A DNA stretch of 64,000 nt from the NCBI RefSeq assembly GCF_009749385.1, contig NZ_WBIN01000001.1, positions 485,744 through 549,743 on the forward strand. Direction: 5' to 3'. The translations under genes and the position numbers were made by a program. The stretch is from Agromyces allii. Its GTDB lineage: Bacteria > Actinomycetota > Actinomycetes > Actinomycetales > Microbacteriaceae. The notes beneath the pieces were generated by a model. It searched no databases. It was given only the letters and a program-made list of their open reading frames with translations, and was not told the origin of the DNA. Shown one piece after another: positions 1 to 10,764 of this stretch. The first letter of the stretch is position 1; the number at the start of each line of letters is the position of its first letter.

Positions 1-873
1 CGTCGCGCTCGTGGCCTGCACCACGAACGACTGGAACTCCTGTGCGTCGGTGAGCGAGCCGCTGTACTGCTGGCCGTTCACGAGCACGGTCGGCGTGCCG
101 GTCACGGAGGCGAGCTCGGAGTTCGGGATCGGGCCGGTCAGCGCCCGCGTCGTGGCATCCTGCACCCATGCCTTGAAGCGCACGTCGTCGATGCACGCGT
201 TCACCGACGAGGCGGCGCCGGCGTCGCCCGCGAGCTTCTTGAGGTCGGAGTTGCCGAGGCCGACCGTGCCCTCTTCGGGCTGGTTCTCGAAGAGCAGCGC
301 GTTGTAGTCGAAGAACGCCTCGGGCGAGAGATCGGCCACGCACGCTGCGGCGTTCGCCGCGCGCAGCGAGTACTGGGTGCCGGCCGACTTGTTGGTCAGG
401 ATCGCGATCGGGTGGATCTCGAGGGTCGCGGCCCCCGACTCCACCATGGTGCGCATGGCCTCGGAGTTCGTCGTCTCGAACTGGCCGCAGAAGGGGCAGA
501 GGTAGTCGATGTAGGTCACGATGTTCGCGACCGTGCCGCTGTCGTCGGGAACGGTGGCCGTGGGCTCGCCGCCCGCCTTGATGGCCGGGGTCTCGACCGC
601 CGTGATGCCGCCCTCGTCGCCCGCGACCAGCAGGATGCCGTCGCTCGCCATGTTCGCCGGGCCGGGGCCCGCGGGCTTGATGCTGTTGAAGATCAGCCAG
701 CCGACGAGCGCGGCGACGAGCAGCACCGCGACGATGACACCGCCCTGGATCAGGACCTTGTTGCGCTTGTCGCGCTTCTTCTGCTCTTCGCGAAGGACTC
801 GAGCCTTCTCTCGGGCCGCCTCACGGCGTTCGTTGCGGGAGGCACGAGGCTCATTGGATCCGACGTTGGTCAT
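1..873 (-). CDS. DsbA-family membrane-anchored thiol-disulfide oxidoreductase (3' end missing)
   Basis: The protein starts at the ATG complementary to 871-873, behind a GGAG nine bases upstream, and runs off the left edge of the window. The first 40 or so residues are charged and cytoplasmic (many Arg, Lys and Glu). One membrane segment follows at about 41-63, then an extracytoplasmic thioredoxin-like domain with the redox motif C126-P-F-C129. CPFC motifs with a helical insert are typical of the actinobacterial DsbA/thioredoxin_4 family, which forms or isomerises disulfides in exported proteins. The C-terminus (the VTGTPTV cis-Pro region is present) is nearly complete at the edge. The substrate is unknown. 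It is divergent from the ATPase gene at 1195. Confidence 0.88.
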   Translation of the reverse strand, partial: MTNVGSNEPRASRNERREAAREKARVLREEQKKRDKRNKVLIQGGVIVAVLLVAALVGWLIFNSIKPAGPGPANMASDGILLVAGDEGGITAVETPAIKAGGEPTATVPDDSGTVANIVTYIDYLCPFCGQFETTNSEAMRTMVESGAATLEIHPIAILTNKSAGTQYSLRAANAAACVADLSPEAFFDYNALLFENQPEEGTVGLGNSDLKKLAGDAGAASSVNACIDDVRFKAWVQDATTRALTGPIPNSELASVTGTPTVLVNGQQYSGSLTDAQEFQSFVVQATSAT

Positions 874-1194
874 CGATGGTCACTCCGGGTCGCTGTGTGG
901 GCGCGCGCGTACTGCGAACGCACCCACGATAGTAGGAACGGTGGCTGGGAATCAGCCACACGAGCGGCTCATCCCGCGTTCGGCCGCTGCTCGGCGGGCG
1001 CTCAGCCCGCTCATGGCGCGCTCGGGGCCCGCTCGGGGCGCGCTCGCAGGCGAGTACCACGAGCGGATGCCGCCGGCCGACGCCGAATCGGCCGTTCGCG
1101 TCGCGCATGCAATACTGAGGGAGCGTCGACGATGACGCAGTCCATCACTACGGATCGTCCGGCACGTACCTGCCGGTGAAGGAGAAGCACGACC
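874..1194. other. Divergent intergenic region with a possible 15-codon leader ORF
   Basis: About 320 bases separate the DsbA-like gene (minus) and the ABC ATPase (plus). A 7-bp hairpin lies at 941-959 (GTGGCTG/CAGCCAC). AATACT at 1111-1116 is a possible -10 box for the ATPase. At 1132-1179 a 15-codon ORF (ATG to TGA, behind GGGAG) ends just before the AAGGAG that serves the ATPase. It may be a leader peptide or chance. No longer gene is seen. Confidence 0.4.
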
Positions 1195-2295
<1,101 letters not shown>

Positions 2296-2314
2296 CGATC
2301 GTCGCACGGACGAA

Positions 2315-2349
2315 CGATGCCGGCCGGGCCCATGGCCCGGCCGGCATCG
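2315..2349 (+). terminator. Terminator hairpin after the msiK-like gene
   Basis: A perfect 16-bp stem (2315-2330 with 2334-2349) has a three-base loop (CAT, or a CCATGG tip). It is followed by GCGTTTCC and sits 20 bases after the stop codon. Confidence 0.75.
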
Positions 2350-2374
2350 GCGTTTCCGACTACGCTGAACCACG

Positions 2375-3694
2375 ATGAGCGGCTCACTTTCGATCACGTC
2401 GGCCACGACCGACCCGGCTCTGCTCGACCTGCCGTGGCACCTGCCGCTCGAGGCATGGCCGAACGAGAACATCGCCGCGCTGCCGAAGGGCATCTCGCGA
2501 CACCTCGTGCGCTTCGCGCATCTCGCGGGTCACGTCGTCGCGATCAAGGAGACGACCGCCGAGATGGCGCGCGGCGAGTACGAGATGCTCCGCACGCTGC
2601 AGCGCCTCGAGGTCCCGTGCGTCGAGCCCGTCGCCGTCATCACGAACCGGTCCGACGCCGAGGGCGATCCGCTCAAGCCCGTGCTCGTCACCCGGCATCT
2701 GCGCTTCTCCCTCCCCTATCGCGCGCTGTTCTCGCAGACGCTGCGCCCCGACACGGCCACGCGTCTCGTCGACGCGCTGGCGCTGCTGCTCGTCCGCCTG
2801 CACATCATCGGCTTCTTCTGGGGCGACGTCTCCCTGTCGAACACGCTGTTCCGCCGAGACGCGGGTGCCTTCGCGGCGTACCTCGTCGACGCCGAGACCG
2901 GCAAGCTCTACGAGGGCGGCCTCTCGAACGGCCAGCGCGAGAACGACCTCGAGATCGCGCGCGTGAACATCGCCGGCGAGCTGCTCGACCTCGAGGCCGG
3001 CGGCCGGGTCGCCGACGAGCTCGATCCCGTGCGCATCTCGAACGGCATCGTCGACGCGTACCGCAGCCTCTGGAGCGAACTCACCGGCTCGGAGTCCTTC
3101 TCGTCGGCCGAGCGCTGGCGCATCAACGAGCGCGTGAGCCGCCTGAACAAGCTCGGGTTCGACATCGAGGAGCTGGCGATCCGCACTGACGCGCAGGGCA
3201 CGACCGTGCGCATCCAGCCGAAGGTCGTCGATGCGGGCCACCACCAGCGACGCCTGCTGCGCCTGACGGGGCTCGACGCCGGCGAGAACCAGGCCCGACG
3301 CCTGCTGAACGACCTCGACTCCTACCGCGCGAGCTACGGCAAGGGCGAGCTCGACGAGGAGATGGTCGCCCACGAGTGGCTCGTTCGGGTGTTCGAGCCG
3401 GTCGTGCGGGCGATCCCGAGCGAGCTGCGCGGCAAGCTCGAGCCGGCCGAGGTGTTCCACCAGCTGCTCGAGCACCGGTGGTTCCTCGCGCAGAAGGCGG
3501 GGCACGACATCCCGCTCGCCGAGGCCGTGGCGTCGTACATCAACAACGTGCTGCGCCACCGCCGCGACGAGGCGACCGTCATCGGGCCGACGACCGGCAC
3601 CATCACGACGTCGATCGACGTGGTGCCCCTCGACACCTCCGCCGTCGCGGTGGTCGACCCCGACGACGAGGACGACTGGCGGCTCAAGGTCTGA
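2375..3694 (+). CDS. DUF4032-family protein with kinase-like N-terminal half
   Basis: This 439-residue soluble protein matches the actinobacterial DUF4032 family. The N-terminal half resembles a lipopolysaccharide/Kdo-type protein-kinase fold: a Lys in VVAIKETTAE, then a Glu in EYEMLRTLQRLEVP. A catalytic-loop-like GFFWGDVSLSNTLF (about residues 147-160) and VDAETGKLYEG in the DFG position follow. The C-terminal half carries the DUF4032 segment, acidic and mostly helical. No substrate is known and no signal peptide is seen. It lies 80 bases after the msiK-like gene but behind that gene's terminator, so it probably has its own promoter. Confidence 0.8.
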   Translation: MSGSLSITSATTDPALLDLPWHLPLEAWPNENIAALPKGISRHLVRFAHLAGHVVAIKETTAEMARGEYEMLRTLQRLEVPCVEPVAVITNRSDAEGDPLKPVLVTRHLRFSLPYRALFSQTLRPDTATRLVDALALLLVRLHIIGFFWGDVSLSNTLFRRDAGAFAAYLVDAETGKLYEGGLSNGQRENDLEIARVNIAGELLDLEAGGRVADELDPVRISNGIVDAYRSLWSELTGSESFSSAERWRINERVSRLNKLGFDIEELAIRTDAQGTTVRIQPKVVDAGHHQRRLLRLTGLDAGENQARRLLNDLDSYRASYGKGELDEEMVAHEWLVRVFEPVVRAIPSELRGKLEPAEVFHQLLEHRWFLAQKAGHDIPLAEAVASYINNVLRHRRDEATVIGPTTGTITTSIDVVPLDTSAVAVVDPDDEDDWRLKV

Positions 3695-3710
3695 GCAGCA
3701 CGACGGCATG

Positions 3711-3744
3711 ACGAAGGGGACCTCCGATCGGAGGTCCCCTTCGT
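3711..3744. terminator. Bidirectional terminator between DUF4032 gene and rlmB
   Basis: A perfect 34-base palindrome (15-bp arms around GATC) lies between two convergent genes. The stem begins ACGAAGGGGA, giving a T-containing tail on either strand. Confidence 0.85.
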
Positions 3745-3775
3745 CGTGCTCGGCCCGAAGGCCGAGGCCGTCGGC

Positions 3776-4807
3776 CTACTTCTCGGCGCGGAGCTTCGAG
3801 ATCTCGTAGAGCGTGACGGATGCCGCGATGCCGGCGTTGAGCGACTCGGTCGCCGCGCTGATCGGGATGGAGACGATCGCGTCGCAGGTCTCGGCGACGA
3901 GGCGGGACAGACCCTTGCCCTCGCTGCCGACGACGACCACGATGGGCCGTTCGGCCCACGACAGGCCGGGCAGCGACACGTCGCCGTCGCCGTCGAGGCC
4001 GAGCACGAACACGCCGCGCTCCTTCAGCGCCTTGAGCGTCTGCGTGAGGTTCGACGCCATGGCGACGGGAACCCGTGCCGCGGCGCCGGCCGAGGTCTTC
4101 CAGGCGCCGGCGTTGACGCCGACCGAGCGGCGCTGCGGCACGATGATGCCCTGTCCGCCGAACGCCGCGGTCGAGCGGATGATGGCGCCGAGGTTGCGCG
4201 CGTCGGTGATGCCGTCGAGCGCGACGAACAGCGGGGTCTCGTCGCGGGCGATGACCTCGTCGAGGAGCTCGATCGGGTGCGCGTACTCGTACGGTGGCAC
4301 CTTGAGCGCGAGGCCCTGGTGCACGCCGCCCTCGCCCGCGAGGCGGTCGAGCTCGGGGCGCATGACCTCGAGGATCGGGAGCCCGCGGTTGGTGGCGATC
4401 TTCATCGCCTCCTTCACGCGGTCGTCCATCTCGATGCGCGCGGCGACGTAGAGGGTCGTCGCGGGGATGCGCGTGCGCAGCGCCTCGACGACGGAGTTGC
4501 GGCCCGTCACGATCTCGGACTCGTCACCCGACTTCGATCGGCGCGATGCGCCGGAGGCGCCGCGGGGGGCGCCGGGTCGGCCGCCGCCCTGGCCGGCGAC
4601 CTTGGCGCCGGGCTTGCCCCTGCCGCCGGATGCGGCGAAGCGCTCCTGGGCGGCCTTGCGCTTGCCTGCGGGGTGCCATGCGCGGTCTTCGGCCTTCGGG
4701 GTCGGTCCCTTGCCTTCGAGCGCCTGGCGCCCCTGGCCTCCGGATCCGACCTGCTTGCTCTTCGCCTTGCGCACGGCTCCGGCGCGCGGCTTGCTGCTGC
4801 CCTTCAT
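3776..4807 (-). CDS. rlmB: 23S rRNA (guanosine-2'-O-)-methyltransferase RlmB-like, SpoU/TrmH family
   Basis: This 343-residue SpoU-class RNA 2'-O-methyltransferase transfers methyl from SAM to 23S rRNA. The first 100 or so residues are a Lys/Arg/Gly/Pro-rich, probably disordered extension, typical of actinobacterial members. Then comes the substrate-binding domain ([12 protein letters not shown]) and the knotted catalytic domain with [33 protein letters not shown] and [17 protein letters not shown]. The ATG overlaps the cysS stop as ATGA, so the two are translationally coupled. The order carD-ispD-ispF-cysS-rlmB is the same in Mycobacterium tuberculosis. Confidence 0.92.
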   Translation of the reverse strand: MKGSSKPRAGAVRKAKSKQVGSGGQGRQALEGKGPTPKAEDRAWHPAGKRKAAQERFAASGGRGKPGAKVAGQGGGRPGAPRGASGASRRSKSGDESEIVTGRNSVVEALRTRIPATTLYVAARIEMDDRVKEAMKIATNRGLPILEVMRPELDRLAGEGGVHQGLALKVPPYEYAHPIELLDEVIARDETPLFVALDGITDARNLGAIIRSTAAFGGQGIIVPQRRSVGVNAGAWKTSAGAAARVPVAMASNLTQTLKALKERGVFVLGLDGDGDVSLPGLSWAERPIVVVVGSEGKGLSRLVAETCDAIVSIPISAATESLNAGIAASVTLYEISKLRAEK

Positions 4808-6213
4808 GATTCCAAGCTCCAATGTGTGCCGGTCTGGCTGTCTTCGATGGTGATGCCCGCTGACGAAAGTTCGTCGCGGATGCGGTCTGCGGCTGCGAAG
4901 TCCTTCGCTGCACGTGCCGCCTGGCGATCCTCGATGAGTCTGGTCACGAGGGTGTCGAGGGCGGATGCCGCGGGCGCGGCGTCCGGGCTCCACCTGGCGT
5001 CGCGGGGGTCGATGCCGAGCACGCCCGCCATTGCGGCGACCTGCCCGTGCAGCGCCGCGGCGTCGTGGAGTTCGTCGGCGTCGAGCGCCTGGTTGCCGGC
5101 GCGGACGGTGTCGTGCAGCACGGCGATCGCCTGCGGCACGCCGAGGTCGTCGTCCATGGCCGCGGCGAACGCGTCGGGGATCACGGGGGCGCCGACGCCC
5201 TCGTAGCGGGTGCCGGCGAGGCGTCGCTCGACGCGCTCGAGGAACGTGCGGATGCGATCGACGGCCGCCTCGGCCTCGGCGAGCGAGCCGGGCGAGTAGT
5301 CGAGCGTCGAGCGGTAGTGCGCGGCTCCGAGGAGATAGCGCACCGCGAGCGGCGAGGCGAGTTCGAGCAGCTCGGCGGCGAACACGGAGTTGCCGAGCGA
5401 CTTGGACATCTTCTGTCCGCCCGTGTTCACGAGTCCGTTGTGCACCCAGTACCGGGCGTAGCCGTGACCGGCCGCCGTGGACTGCGCGAGCTCGTTCTCG
5501 TGGTGCGGGAAGCGCAGGTCGAGCCCGCCGCCGTGGATGTCGAACTCGGTGCCGAGGTAGCGGCTGGCCATGGCGGAGCACTCGATGTGCCAGCCGGGCC
5601 GGCCGTCGCCCCACGGGGACGCCCACGACGCGGACTCGGGTTCGTCGGCCTTGCGGCCCTTCCAGAGGGCGAAGTCGCGGGGGTCGCGCTTGCCGCGCGG
5701 GTCGGCGTCGGCGGCAGCCTCCATGTTGTCGCGCGCCTGGCGGGTGAGCTCGCCGTATGTGGGCCAGCTCGCGGTGTCGAAGTAGACGTCGCCAGAGGCA
5801 TCCGGAGCGGCGTAGGCGTGCCCGCGCTCGATGAGCCGGGCGATCAGCTCCTGCATCTGCTGCACGCTCGCGGTGGCGCGCGGCTCGTACGTCGGGGGCA
5901 GGATGCCGAGCGAGGCGTAGGCGGCCTGGAACTCGAGCTCGACGCGGTAGGCGAGCGCCCACCACTGCTCGCCCGTGGCGGCGTCGAGGATCTTGTCGTC
6001 GATGTCGGTGACGTTGCGCACGAAGGCCACGTCGTAGCCCCGGTACGAGAACCAGCGGCGCAGGATGTCGTAGACGAGCGCGCTGCGGAGGTGCCCGATG
6101 TGCGGGCTCGACTGCACGGTCGGTCCGCAGACGTACATGCCCACGTGTCCCTCTTGCAGGGGCACGAAGTCACGCAGGGCCTGGGCCTTCGAATCGTAGA
6201 GTCGCACGGTCAC
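4804..6213 (-). CDS. cysS: Cysteinyl-tRNA synthetase
   Basis: This 469-residue class I synthetase charges tRNA-Cys. Seen are the zinc Cys in YVCGPTV, the HIGH motif in [14 protein letters not shown], the zinc-site segment around [23 protein letters not shown] and the KMSKS loop in [12 protein letters not shown] helical anticodon-binding tail follows. The length and the adjacent rlmB identify it as CysS rather than the mycothiol ligase MshC, which is its paralogue. It overlaps rlmB by four bases. Confidence 0.95.
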   Translation of the reverse strand: MTVRLYDSKAQALRDFVPLQEGHVGMYVCGPTVQSSPHIGHLRSALVYDILRRWFSYRGYDVAFVRNVTDIDDKILDAATGEQWWALAYRVELEFQAAYASLGILPPTYEPRATASVQQMQELIARLIERGHAYAAPDASGDVYFDTASWPTYGELTRQARDNMEAAADADPRGKRDPRDFALWKGRKADEPESASWASPWGDGRPGWHIECSAMASRYLGTEFDIHGGGLDLRFPHHENELAQSTAAGHGYARYWVHNGLVNTGGQKMSKSLGNSVFAAELLELASPLAVRYLLGAAHYRSTLDYSPGSLAEAEAAVDRIRTFLERVERRLAGTRYEGVGAPVIPDAFAAAMDDDLGVPQAIAVLHDTVRAGNQALDADELHDAAALHGQVAAMAGVLGIDPRDARWSPDAAPAASALDTLVTRLIEDRQAARAAKDFAAADRIRDELSSAGITIEDSQTGTHWSLES

Positions 6214-6260
6214 CCGGCAAGCCTACCGGCGCACGGCTGAACGCCCGGTCGGCGCGACGA

Positions 6261-7463
6261 TCAGGGCGCTGAGAGCAGCGCGGTGGCGAGCGCCGAGACC
6301 CCCTCGCCGCGGCCGGTGAAGCCGAGGCCGTCGGTCGTGGTCGCCGCGACCGAGACGGGTGCGCCGAGCACCCGGGAGAGCAGCGCCTCGGCCTCCGCAC
6401 GGCGGGGCGAGAGCTTCGGGCGGTTGCCGACGACCTGCACCGACACGTTCACGATGCGGAATCCGGATGCCTCGACGAGTCGCCGCGTCTCGGCGAGGAA
6501 CACCTCGCCGTGGGCGGCGGCGAATCGCGGGTCGGCCGTGCCGAAGATCGCGCCGACGTCGCCGAGGCCGGCGGCCGCGAGCAGCGCGTCGCAGATCGCG
6601 TGCGCGGCGGCGTCGCCGTCGGAGTGGCCCGAGAGCCCGCGCTCCCCCGGCCATTCGAGGCCCGCGAGCCAGAGCGGGGTGGCCGGATCGTCGGCGAACG
6701 CGTGCACGTCGACGCCCGTTCCGACCCGGATGCCGGGTGCGACCGCCGGCCGAGGAGACGAGCCCTCGGCCTCGTCGCGCAGGTGCTGCTCCGCGCGTCG
6801 CAGGTCTTCGGGCACCGTGATCTTGAACGCCCGGGCGTCGCCAGGCACGAGGTCGACCGTGATGCCGGCCGCCGCCGCGATCGCGGCGTCGTCGGTGTAC
6901 TCGTACGACGGGTCGGCGGCGGCGAACGCGTCGTCGAGATCTTCGCGTGGGAAGCCCTGCGGGGTCTGCACCGCCGAGAGCACCGACCGGTCGACCGTCG
7001 CGACGACGTGGCCGCCCTCGATGCGCTTGATCGTGTCGACGACCGGAAGACCCGGCACGATGCCGTGCCCGCGCGATCGCACGGCCGCGACGACCTCGTC
7101 GAAGACGAGCGACGGCGTGAGCGGGCGGGCCGCGTCGTGCACGAGCACGGTGTCGACGAGGCGCGGCAGTGCGGCGAGTCCGGCCTCGACCGACTCCTGG
7201 CGCGAGGCGCCGCCCGGCACCACGTCGAGCGGGGCGGATGCCGCGGCCGCGACATCCGCGAACCGTTCACGCACCTCGGCGACCCGGTCGGCGGGGGCGA
7301 CGACGACGACGTGCGGCGTCTCGCGCATGCCGAGCACGGCATCGAGCGCGATGCCGAGGATGGACGAACCGCCCAGTGGAACGAAGGCCTTCGGCTCGGC
7401 GTGGCCGAGACGCGTGCCGCTGCCCGCGGCGACCAGGATGACGGCGACGGTCGACGAACTCAT
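6261..7463 (-). CDS. ispDF: Bifunctional IspD-IspF enzyme of the MEP isoprenoid pathway
   Basis: This 400-residue fusion carries two non-consecutive steps of the MEP pathway. Residues 1 to about 240 are IspD (2-C-methyl-D-erythritol 4-phosphate cytidylyltransferase), with the nucleotide-binding [19 protein letters not shown] and VHDAARP. Residues from about 243 are IspF (2,4-cyclodiphosphate synthase), with the metal-binding [23 protein letters not shown] and [14 protein letters not shown]. In M. tuberculosis the two are separate neighbouring genes between carD and cysS, so here they have fused in place. A terminator separates it from carD upstream. Confidence 0.94.
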   Translation of the reverse strand: MSSSTVAVILVAAGSGTRLGHAEPKAFVPLGGSSILGIALDAVLGMRETPHVVVVAPADRVAEVRERFADVAAAASAPLDVVPGGASRQESVEAGLAALPRLVDTVLVHDAARPLTPSLVFDEVVAAVRSRGHGIVPGLPVVDTIKRIEGGHVVATVDRSVLSAVQTPQGFPREDLDDAFAAADPSYEYTDDAAIAAAAGITVDLVPGDARAFKITVPEDLRRAEQHLRDEAEGSSPRPAVAPGIRVGTGVDVHAFADDPATPLWLAGLEWPGERGLSGHSDGDAAAHAICDALLAAAGLGDVGAIFGTADPRFAAAHGEVFLAETRRLVEASGFRIVNVSVQVVGNRPKLSPRRAEAEALLSRVLGAPVSVAATTTDGLGFTGRGEGVSALATALLSAP

Positions 7464-7511
7464 GCTCCGAGCCTAGCCAGCATCGAACGGTGCGAGCGCG
7501 TCAGGGCAGCA

Positions 7512-7549
7512 CAACGGCACCGCGCCCCGGATGGGTCGCGGTGCCGTTG
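7512..7549 (-). terminator. Terminator after carD
   Basis: A perfect 13-bp stem (7512-7524 with 7537-7549) with a 12-base loop sits just beyond the carD stop and before the ispDF start. Confidence 0.7.
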
Positions 7550-7555
7550 GAGACG

Positions 7556-8038
7556 CTAGGAGGCGAGGACCTCGTCGAGGACCGTCGATGCGGCCTCCTC
7601 GTCGGTCTTCTCTGCGAGCGCGAGTTCGGAGATGAGGATCTGCCGCGCCTTGGCGAGCATGCGCTTCTCACCCGCGGACAGGCCGCGGTCCTGGTCGCGG
7701 CGCCACAGGTCGCGCACCACTTCGGAGACCTTGATCACGTCGCCGGAGGCGAGCTTCTCGAGGTTCGCCTTGTAGCGGCGGGACCAGTTGGTGGGCTCCT
7801 CGGTGAACGGGGCGCGAAGCACCTCGAACACCTTGTCGAGGCCGTCCTTGCCGATGACATCGCGAACGCCGACGAGATCGACATTCTCTGCGGGAACCTC
7901 GATCACGAGGTCTCCCTGCGTGACGTTCAGCTTCAGGTATTTCTTGGTCTCGCCCTTGATGACGCGGTCTTTGACTTCGATGATCGTCGCGGCTCCGTGA
8001 TGCGGGTACACGACGGTTTCGCCAACCTCAAAAAGCAT
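7556..8038 (-). CDS. carD: CarD-family RNA-polymerase-binding transcription regulator
   Basis: This 160-residue CarD binds the RNA polymerase beta lobe and stabilises open complexes at rRNA and housekeeping promoters. The N-terminal RNA-polymerase-interaction domain begins [19 protein letters not shown]. The C-terminal helical DNA-binding domain contains the conserved W in [15 protein letters not shown] and a second Trp in [15 protein letters not shown] chose the ATG at 8038 because GGAAGGA lies nine bases upstream. A longer reading from a TTG at 8059 would run over that ribosome-binding site. Confidence 0.95.
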   Translation of the reverse strand: MLFEVGETVVYPHHGAATIIEVKDRVIKGETKKYLKLNVTQGDLVIEVPAENVDLVGVRDVIGKDGLDKVFEVLRAPFTEEPTNWSRRYKANLEKLASGDVIKVSEVVRDLWRRDQDRGLSAGEKRMLAKARQILISELALAEKTDEEAASTVLDEVLAS

Positions 8039-8196
8039 GAATGTATGTCCTTCCGGCAACTTTCAGGATATCACACTCGTGTTCGTGCTAAGGTTCCGCC
8101 GCTCGCTCGCAGGCCCGCGCGCGCCGTTGCGCTACACTCGGATTCGATTCCCGTGCGCGTTTCAGACGGTCGCGCACGCCTGTACTTGGAGGTTCT

Positions 8197-8646
8197 GTGA
8201 AGGCGCGTCTCGCGGCATCCGCTGTTCTGGCCCTGGGTCTCGCCATCGGCGCGACCGGCTGCTCGATGGTCACCTACCAGGCGACGACCGAGCACTACGA
8301 CGCGAGCGACGGCGTCTCGATCACCGTCGGCGAGCTCGACCTGCGCAACATCCTCGTGGTGAGCGAAGACGGCGTCGACGGCAACCTCGTCATGACCGTG
8401 ATCAACCCCGGCGACGACGACAAGACCCTCAAGATCGAGGCCGGCTCGGCCACGCAGGAGCTCGAGGTCGAGGCGCACTCGACCGTCGTGCTCGGCGGCG
8501 AGGAGACCGAGCCGCTGCTGCTCGAGGGCATCGACGCCGAGGTCGGCGGCCTGACCCCGATCTTCTTCCAGTACGCGAGCGTCGAGGGCATCGAGAAGAA
8601 GGTCCCCGTGCTCGACGACCGCCTCTACGAGGGCCTCGCCCCGTAG
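8197..8646 (+). CDS. Small secreted lipoprotein of unknown function
   Basis: This 149-residue protein has a GTG start behind TTGGAGG. A short basic N-terminus, hydrophobic stretch and lipobox (GATGC, Cys at about 22) predict a lipid-anchored surface protein. The rest is acidic and beta-rich (SITVGELDLRNILVV, VNGNL-like repeats), without recognisable catalytic residues. Proteins like this beside RegX3 are common in Microbacteriaceae, but I do not recognise a function. It lies between carD (divergent) and regX3 (convergent). Confidence 0.8.
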   Translation: MKARLAASAVLALGLAIGATGCSMVTYQATTEHYDASDGVSITVGELDLRNILVVSEDGVDGNLVMTVINPGDDDKTLKIEAGSATQELEVEAHSTVVLGGEETEPLLLEGIDAEVGGLTPIFFQYASVEGIEKKVPVLDDRLYEGLAP

Positions 8647-8677
8647 GCATCCGGGCTTCGCGCCCGTCAGACGCACA

Positions 8678-8711
8678 CGAAACGGCTCCCGCCTCGGCGG
8701 GAGCCGTTTCG
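8678..8711. terminator. Bidirectional terminator between lipoprotein and regX3
   Basis: A perfect 15-bp stem (8678-8692 with 8697-8711) has a four-base loop. The arms begin CGAAACGG and end GTTTCG, so both strands carry a short T-run. Confidence 0.82.
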
Positions 8712-8740
8712 CATGGGCCCGGGCTCCCGGAGCCCGCCGT

Positions 8741-9421
8741 TCACGCCTCGAAGCGGTAGCCGAGCCCGCGCACGGTCACGAGCTGCACCGGTTCCGACGG
8801 CTGCTTCTCGATCTTCGAGCGGATGCGCTTGATGTGCACGTCGAGGGTCTTCGTGTCTCCGAAGTAGTCGGAGCCCCAGACCCGGTCGATGAGCTGACCG
8901 CGGGTCAGCACGCGTCCGGGGTTGCGCATGAGCAGCTCGAGCAGCTCGAATTCCTTGAGCGGCATGGGCACGGGCTCGCCCTCGACCTCGACCGTGTGCC
9001 GATCGACGTCCATGCGCACGCGCCCGCCCTCGATGAGCGACTCGTCGAAGTCGTCGGCGTCGATGCGCCGGCGGAGCACCGCACGGATGCGCGCCAGCAG
9101 CTCGCGCGTCGAGTACGGCTTCGTGACGTAGTCGTCGGCGCCGAGCTCCAGCCCGACCACGATGTCGATCTCGGAGTCCTTCGCCGTGAGCATGATGATC
9201 GGCACGTTCGAGCGCGCCCGGATCTCGCGGCAGACCTCGGTTCCGGGGAGCCCGGGCAGCATGAGGTCGAGCAGCAGCAGGTCGGCACCCCCTCGGTCGA
9301 ACGCCGCGATCGCCGACGGGCCGTCGGCGGCGACCTCGATCTCGTACCCCTCGCGTTCCAGAAGGAAGCTCAGCGGGTCGCTCAGCGCGATCTCGTCCTC
9401 GACGAGCAGGATGCGGGTCAC
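8741..9421 (-). CDS. regX3: RegX3/PhoP-type phosphate response regulator (OmpR family)
   Basis: This 226-residue response regulator has an N-terminal receiver with the acidic pair E8-D9, phospho-acceptor D52 (LLLLDLMLP), T79 and K101 (YVTKPYS). A C-terminal winged helix carries EFELLELLMRNPGRVLTRGQL and TLDVHIKRIRSKIE. In actinobacteria this is the partner of the SenX3/PhoR kinase encoded just upstream. It activates phosphate-scavenging genes through PHO boxes. The gene order (kinase, regulator, divergent phoU) matches both M. tuberculosis and Streptomyces. PHO-box-like repeats in front of senX3 suggest autoregulation. Confidence 0.92.
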   Translation of the reverse strand: MTRILLVEDEIALSDPLSFLLEREGYEIEVAADGPSAIAAFDRGGADLLLLDLMLPGLPGTEVCREIRARSNVPIIMLTAKDSEIDIVVGLELGADDYVTKPYSTRELLARIRAVLRRRIDADDFDESLIEGGRVRMDVDRHTVEVEGEPVPMPLKEFELLELLMRNPGRVLTRGQLIDRVWGSDYFGDTKTLDVHIKRIRSKIEKQPSEPVQLVTVRGLGYRFEA

Positions 9422-9476
9422 AGGGTGTCTCCTCGGTCAGGAACGGCGCCGTGCGCCGCCCCGGTGGTGATGTCGG

Positions 9477-10691
9477 TCATGGGACGGGGTGCGCCGAGCG
9501 CGCGGAACGCGGCGCGGCGGTGGGTTCGGACGAGGCGCGCCCGCCCGCGGCATCCGTCACCGGGGTCGGCTGCTCCGCGAGCGGGAGCCTGATCGTGAAG
9601 GTCGAACCGCGCTCGGGCGTGGACCAGACCCGGACGTCGCCGCCGTGGTTCTGCACGGTGTGCTTGACGATGCTGAGGCCCAGCCCCGAGCCCCCCGTGT
9701 TGCGCGAACGCGCCTGGTCGACCCGGAAGAAGCGTTCGAACACGCGGTCGAGATCGTCGCGCTGGATGCCGATGCCCTGATCGGTGACCGAGATCTCGAC
9801 CGTGTCGCCGGTGACCTTGACGCCCACGCCGACGCGACCGCCCTCGCTCGAGTACGCGATCGCGTTCGACAGCAGGTTGTGCACGGCCACCACGAGCAGC
9901 GACCGATCGCCGTAGACCACGGCCGAACGTGACGCCCGCACCGCGATGGCGACCTTCTTCGCCGTCGCGACGATGCGGTTCTGATCGACCGCGTCGGCGA
10001 CGACGTCGTCGAGCCGCACGAGCACATCGGGCCGCAGCGCATCGCGCGCCTGGAGCCGCGAGAGCTCGATGACCTCGCTGGTGATGTGCGCGAGGCGCGC
10101 AGCCTCGGTCGAGAGACGGCCCGCGAACCGTCGCACCTGATCGGGTTCGTCGGCGGCCTGGTCGAGTGCCTCGGCGAGCAGGCTGACCGACGCGATCGGC
10201 GTCTTCAGCTCGTGCGAGATGTTCGCGACGAAGTCGCGCCGCACGTCGTCGAGCCGGTGCGACTCGGTGCGGTCGTCGGCCAGGAGCAGCACGAACCGCG
10301 TTCCGAGCCGGGCCACGAGCACGCGCAGCCGCATGGTCGACTCCCCGTACGGACCGCGCGCGAGCGTGAACTCGTCGGCCACGGTCTCGCCCGATCGGCG
10401 AACGGATGCCGCGAGCTCGAGCAGTTCGGAATGCACGAGGGCACCGCCGCGCACGAGTCCCAGCGCGAGCGCACCGGGCGACGCCTGGAGCACGTTGTTC
10501 GAGGGATCCAGCACGATGCCGGCGGACTCGAGCACGTCGAGCACCTGCTCGACCCCGTCGGGGATCGTGGGTGCGATGACCTGCGCAGCACGAGCGCCGC
10601 GGCGCTCGGCCATGTGCAGCAGGAGAAGGAAGCCGGCCCCGAGGAACGCGCCGAGGGCGAGCGCGCCGAGGACCAGCCAGATGGAGTCCAT
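9477..10691 (-). CDS. senX3: SenX3/PhoR-type phosphate sensor histidine kinase
   Basis: This kinase has about 404 residues. One N-terminal membrane helix (about 4-25) is followed by a PAS-like region and the H-box FVANISHELKTPIASVS with phospho-accepting H160. The N box (HNLLSNAIAYS) and G boxes (DQGIGI, GSGLGLSIVKH) follow. I start it at the ATG at 10691, because the helix begins there and TACGCT lies seven bases upstream, which would suit a leaderless transcript. A GTG at 10709 is an alternative. It would phosphorylate RegX3 under phosphate limitation, with PhoU and the Pst transporter as inhibitory partners. Confidence 0.9.
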   Translation of the reverse strand: MDSIWLVLGALALGAFLGAGFLLLLHMAERRGARAAQVIAPTIPDGVEQVLDVLESAGIVLDPSNNVLQASPGALALGLVRGGALVHSELLELAASVRRSGETVADEFTLARGPYGESTMRLRVLVARLGTRFVLLLADDRTESHRLDDVRRDFVANISHELKTPIASVSLLAEALDQAADEPDQVRRFAGRLSTEAARLAHITSEVIELSRLQARDALRPDVLVRLDDVVADAVDQNRIVATAKKVAIAVRASRSAVVYGDRSLLVVAVHNLLSNAIAYSSEGGRVGVGVKVTGDTVEISVTDQGIGIQRDDLDRVFERFFRVDQARSRNTGGSGLGLSIVKHTVQNHGGDVRVWSTPERGSTFTIRLPLAEQPTPVTDAAGGRASSEPTAAPRSARSAHPVP

Positions 10692-10764
10692 ACTCTGTAG
10701 CGTAACCACACCTCGGAGCCCCGATCCGCGAAAAGCCGGCCCCCGCGACGGTAGGTTAACGAGT

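Noticed and set aside
2384..3709. Long minus-strand ORF (441 codons) opposite the DUF4032 gene
   Set aside because: It mirrors the real gene in an antisense frame, as expected at high GC. Its composition is Arg/Val/Glu repeats without motifs, while the plus strand encodes a recognisable family.
8039..8059. Longer CarD from a TTG at 8059
   Set aside because: The added codons would cover the GGAAGGA ribosome-binding site, and CarD proteins start with the MxFxVGxxVVYPxHG segment.
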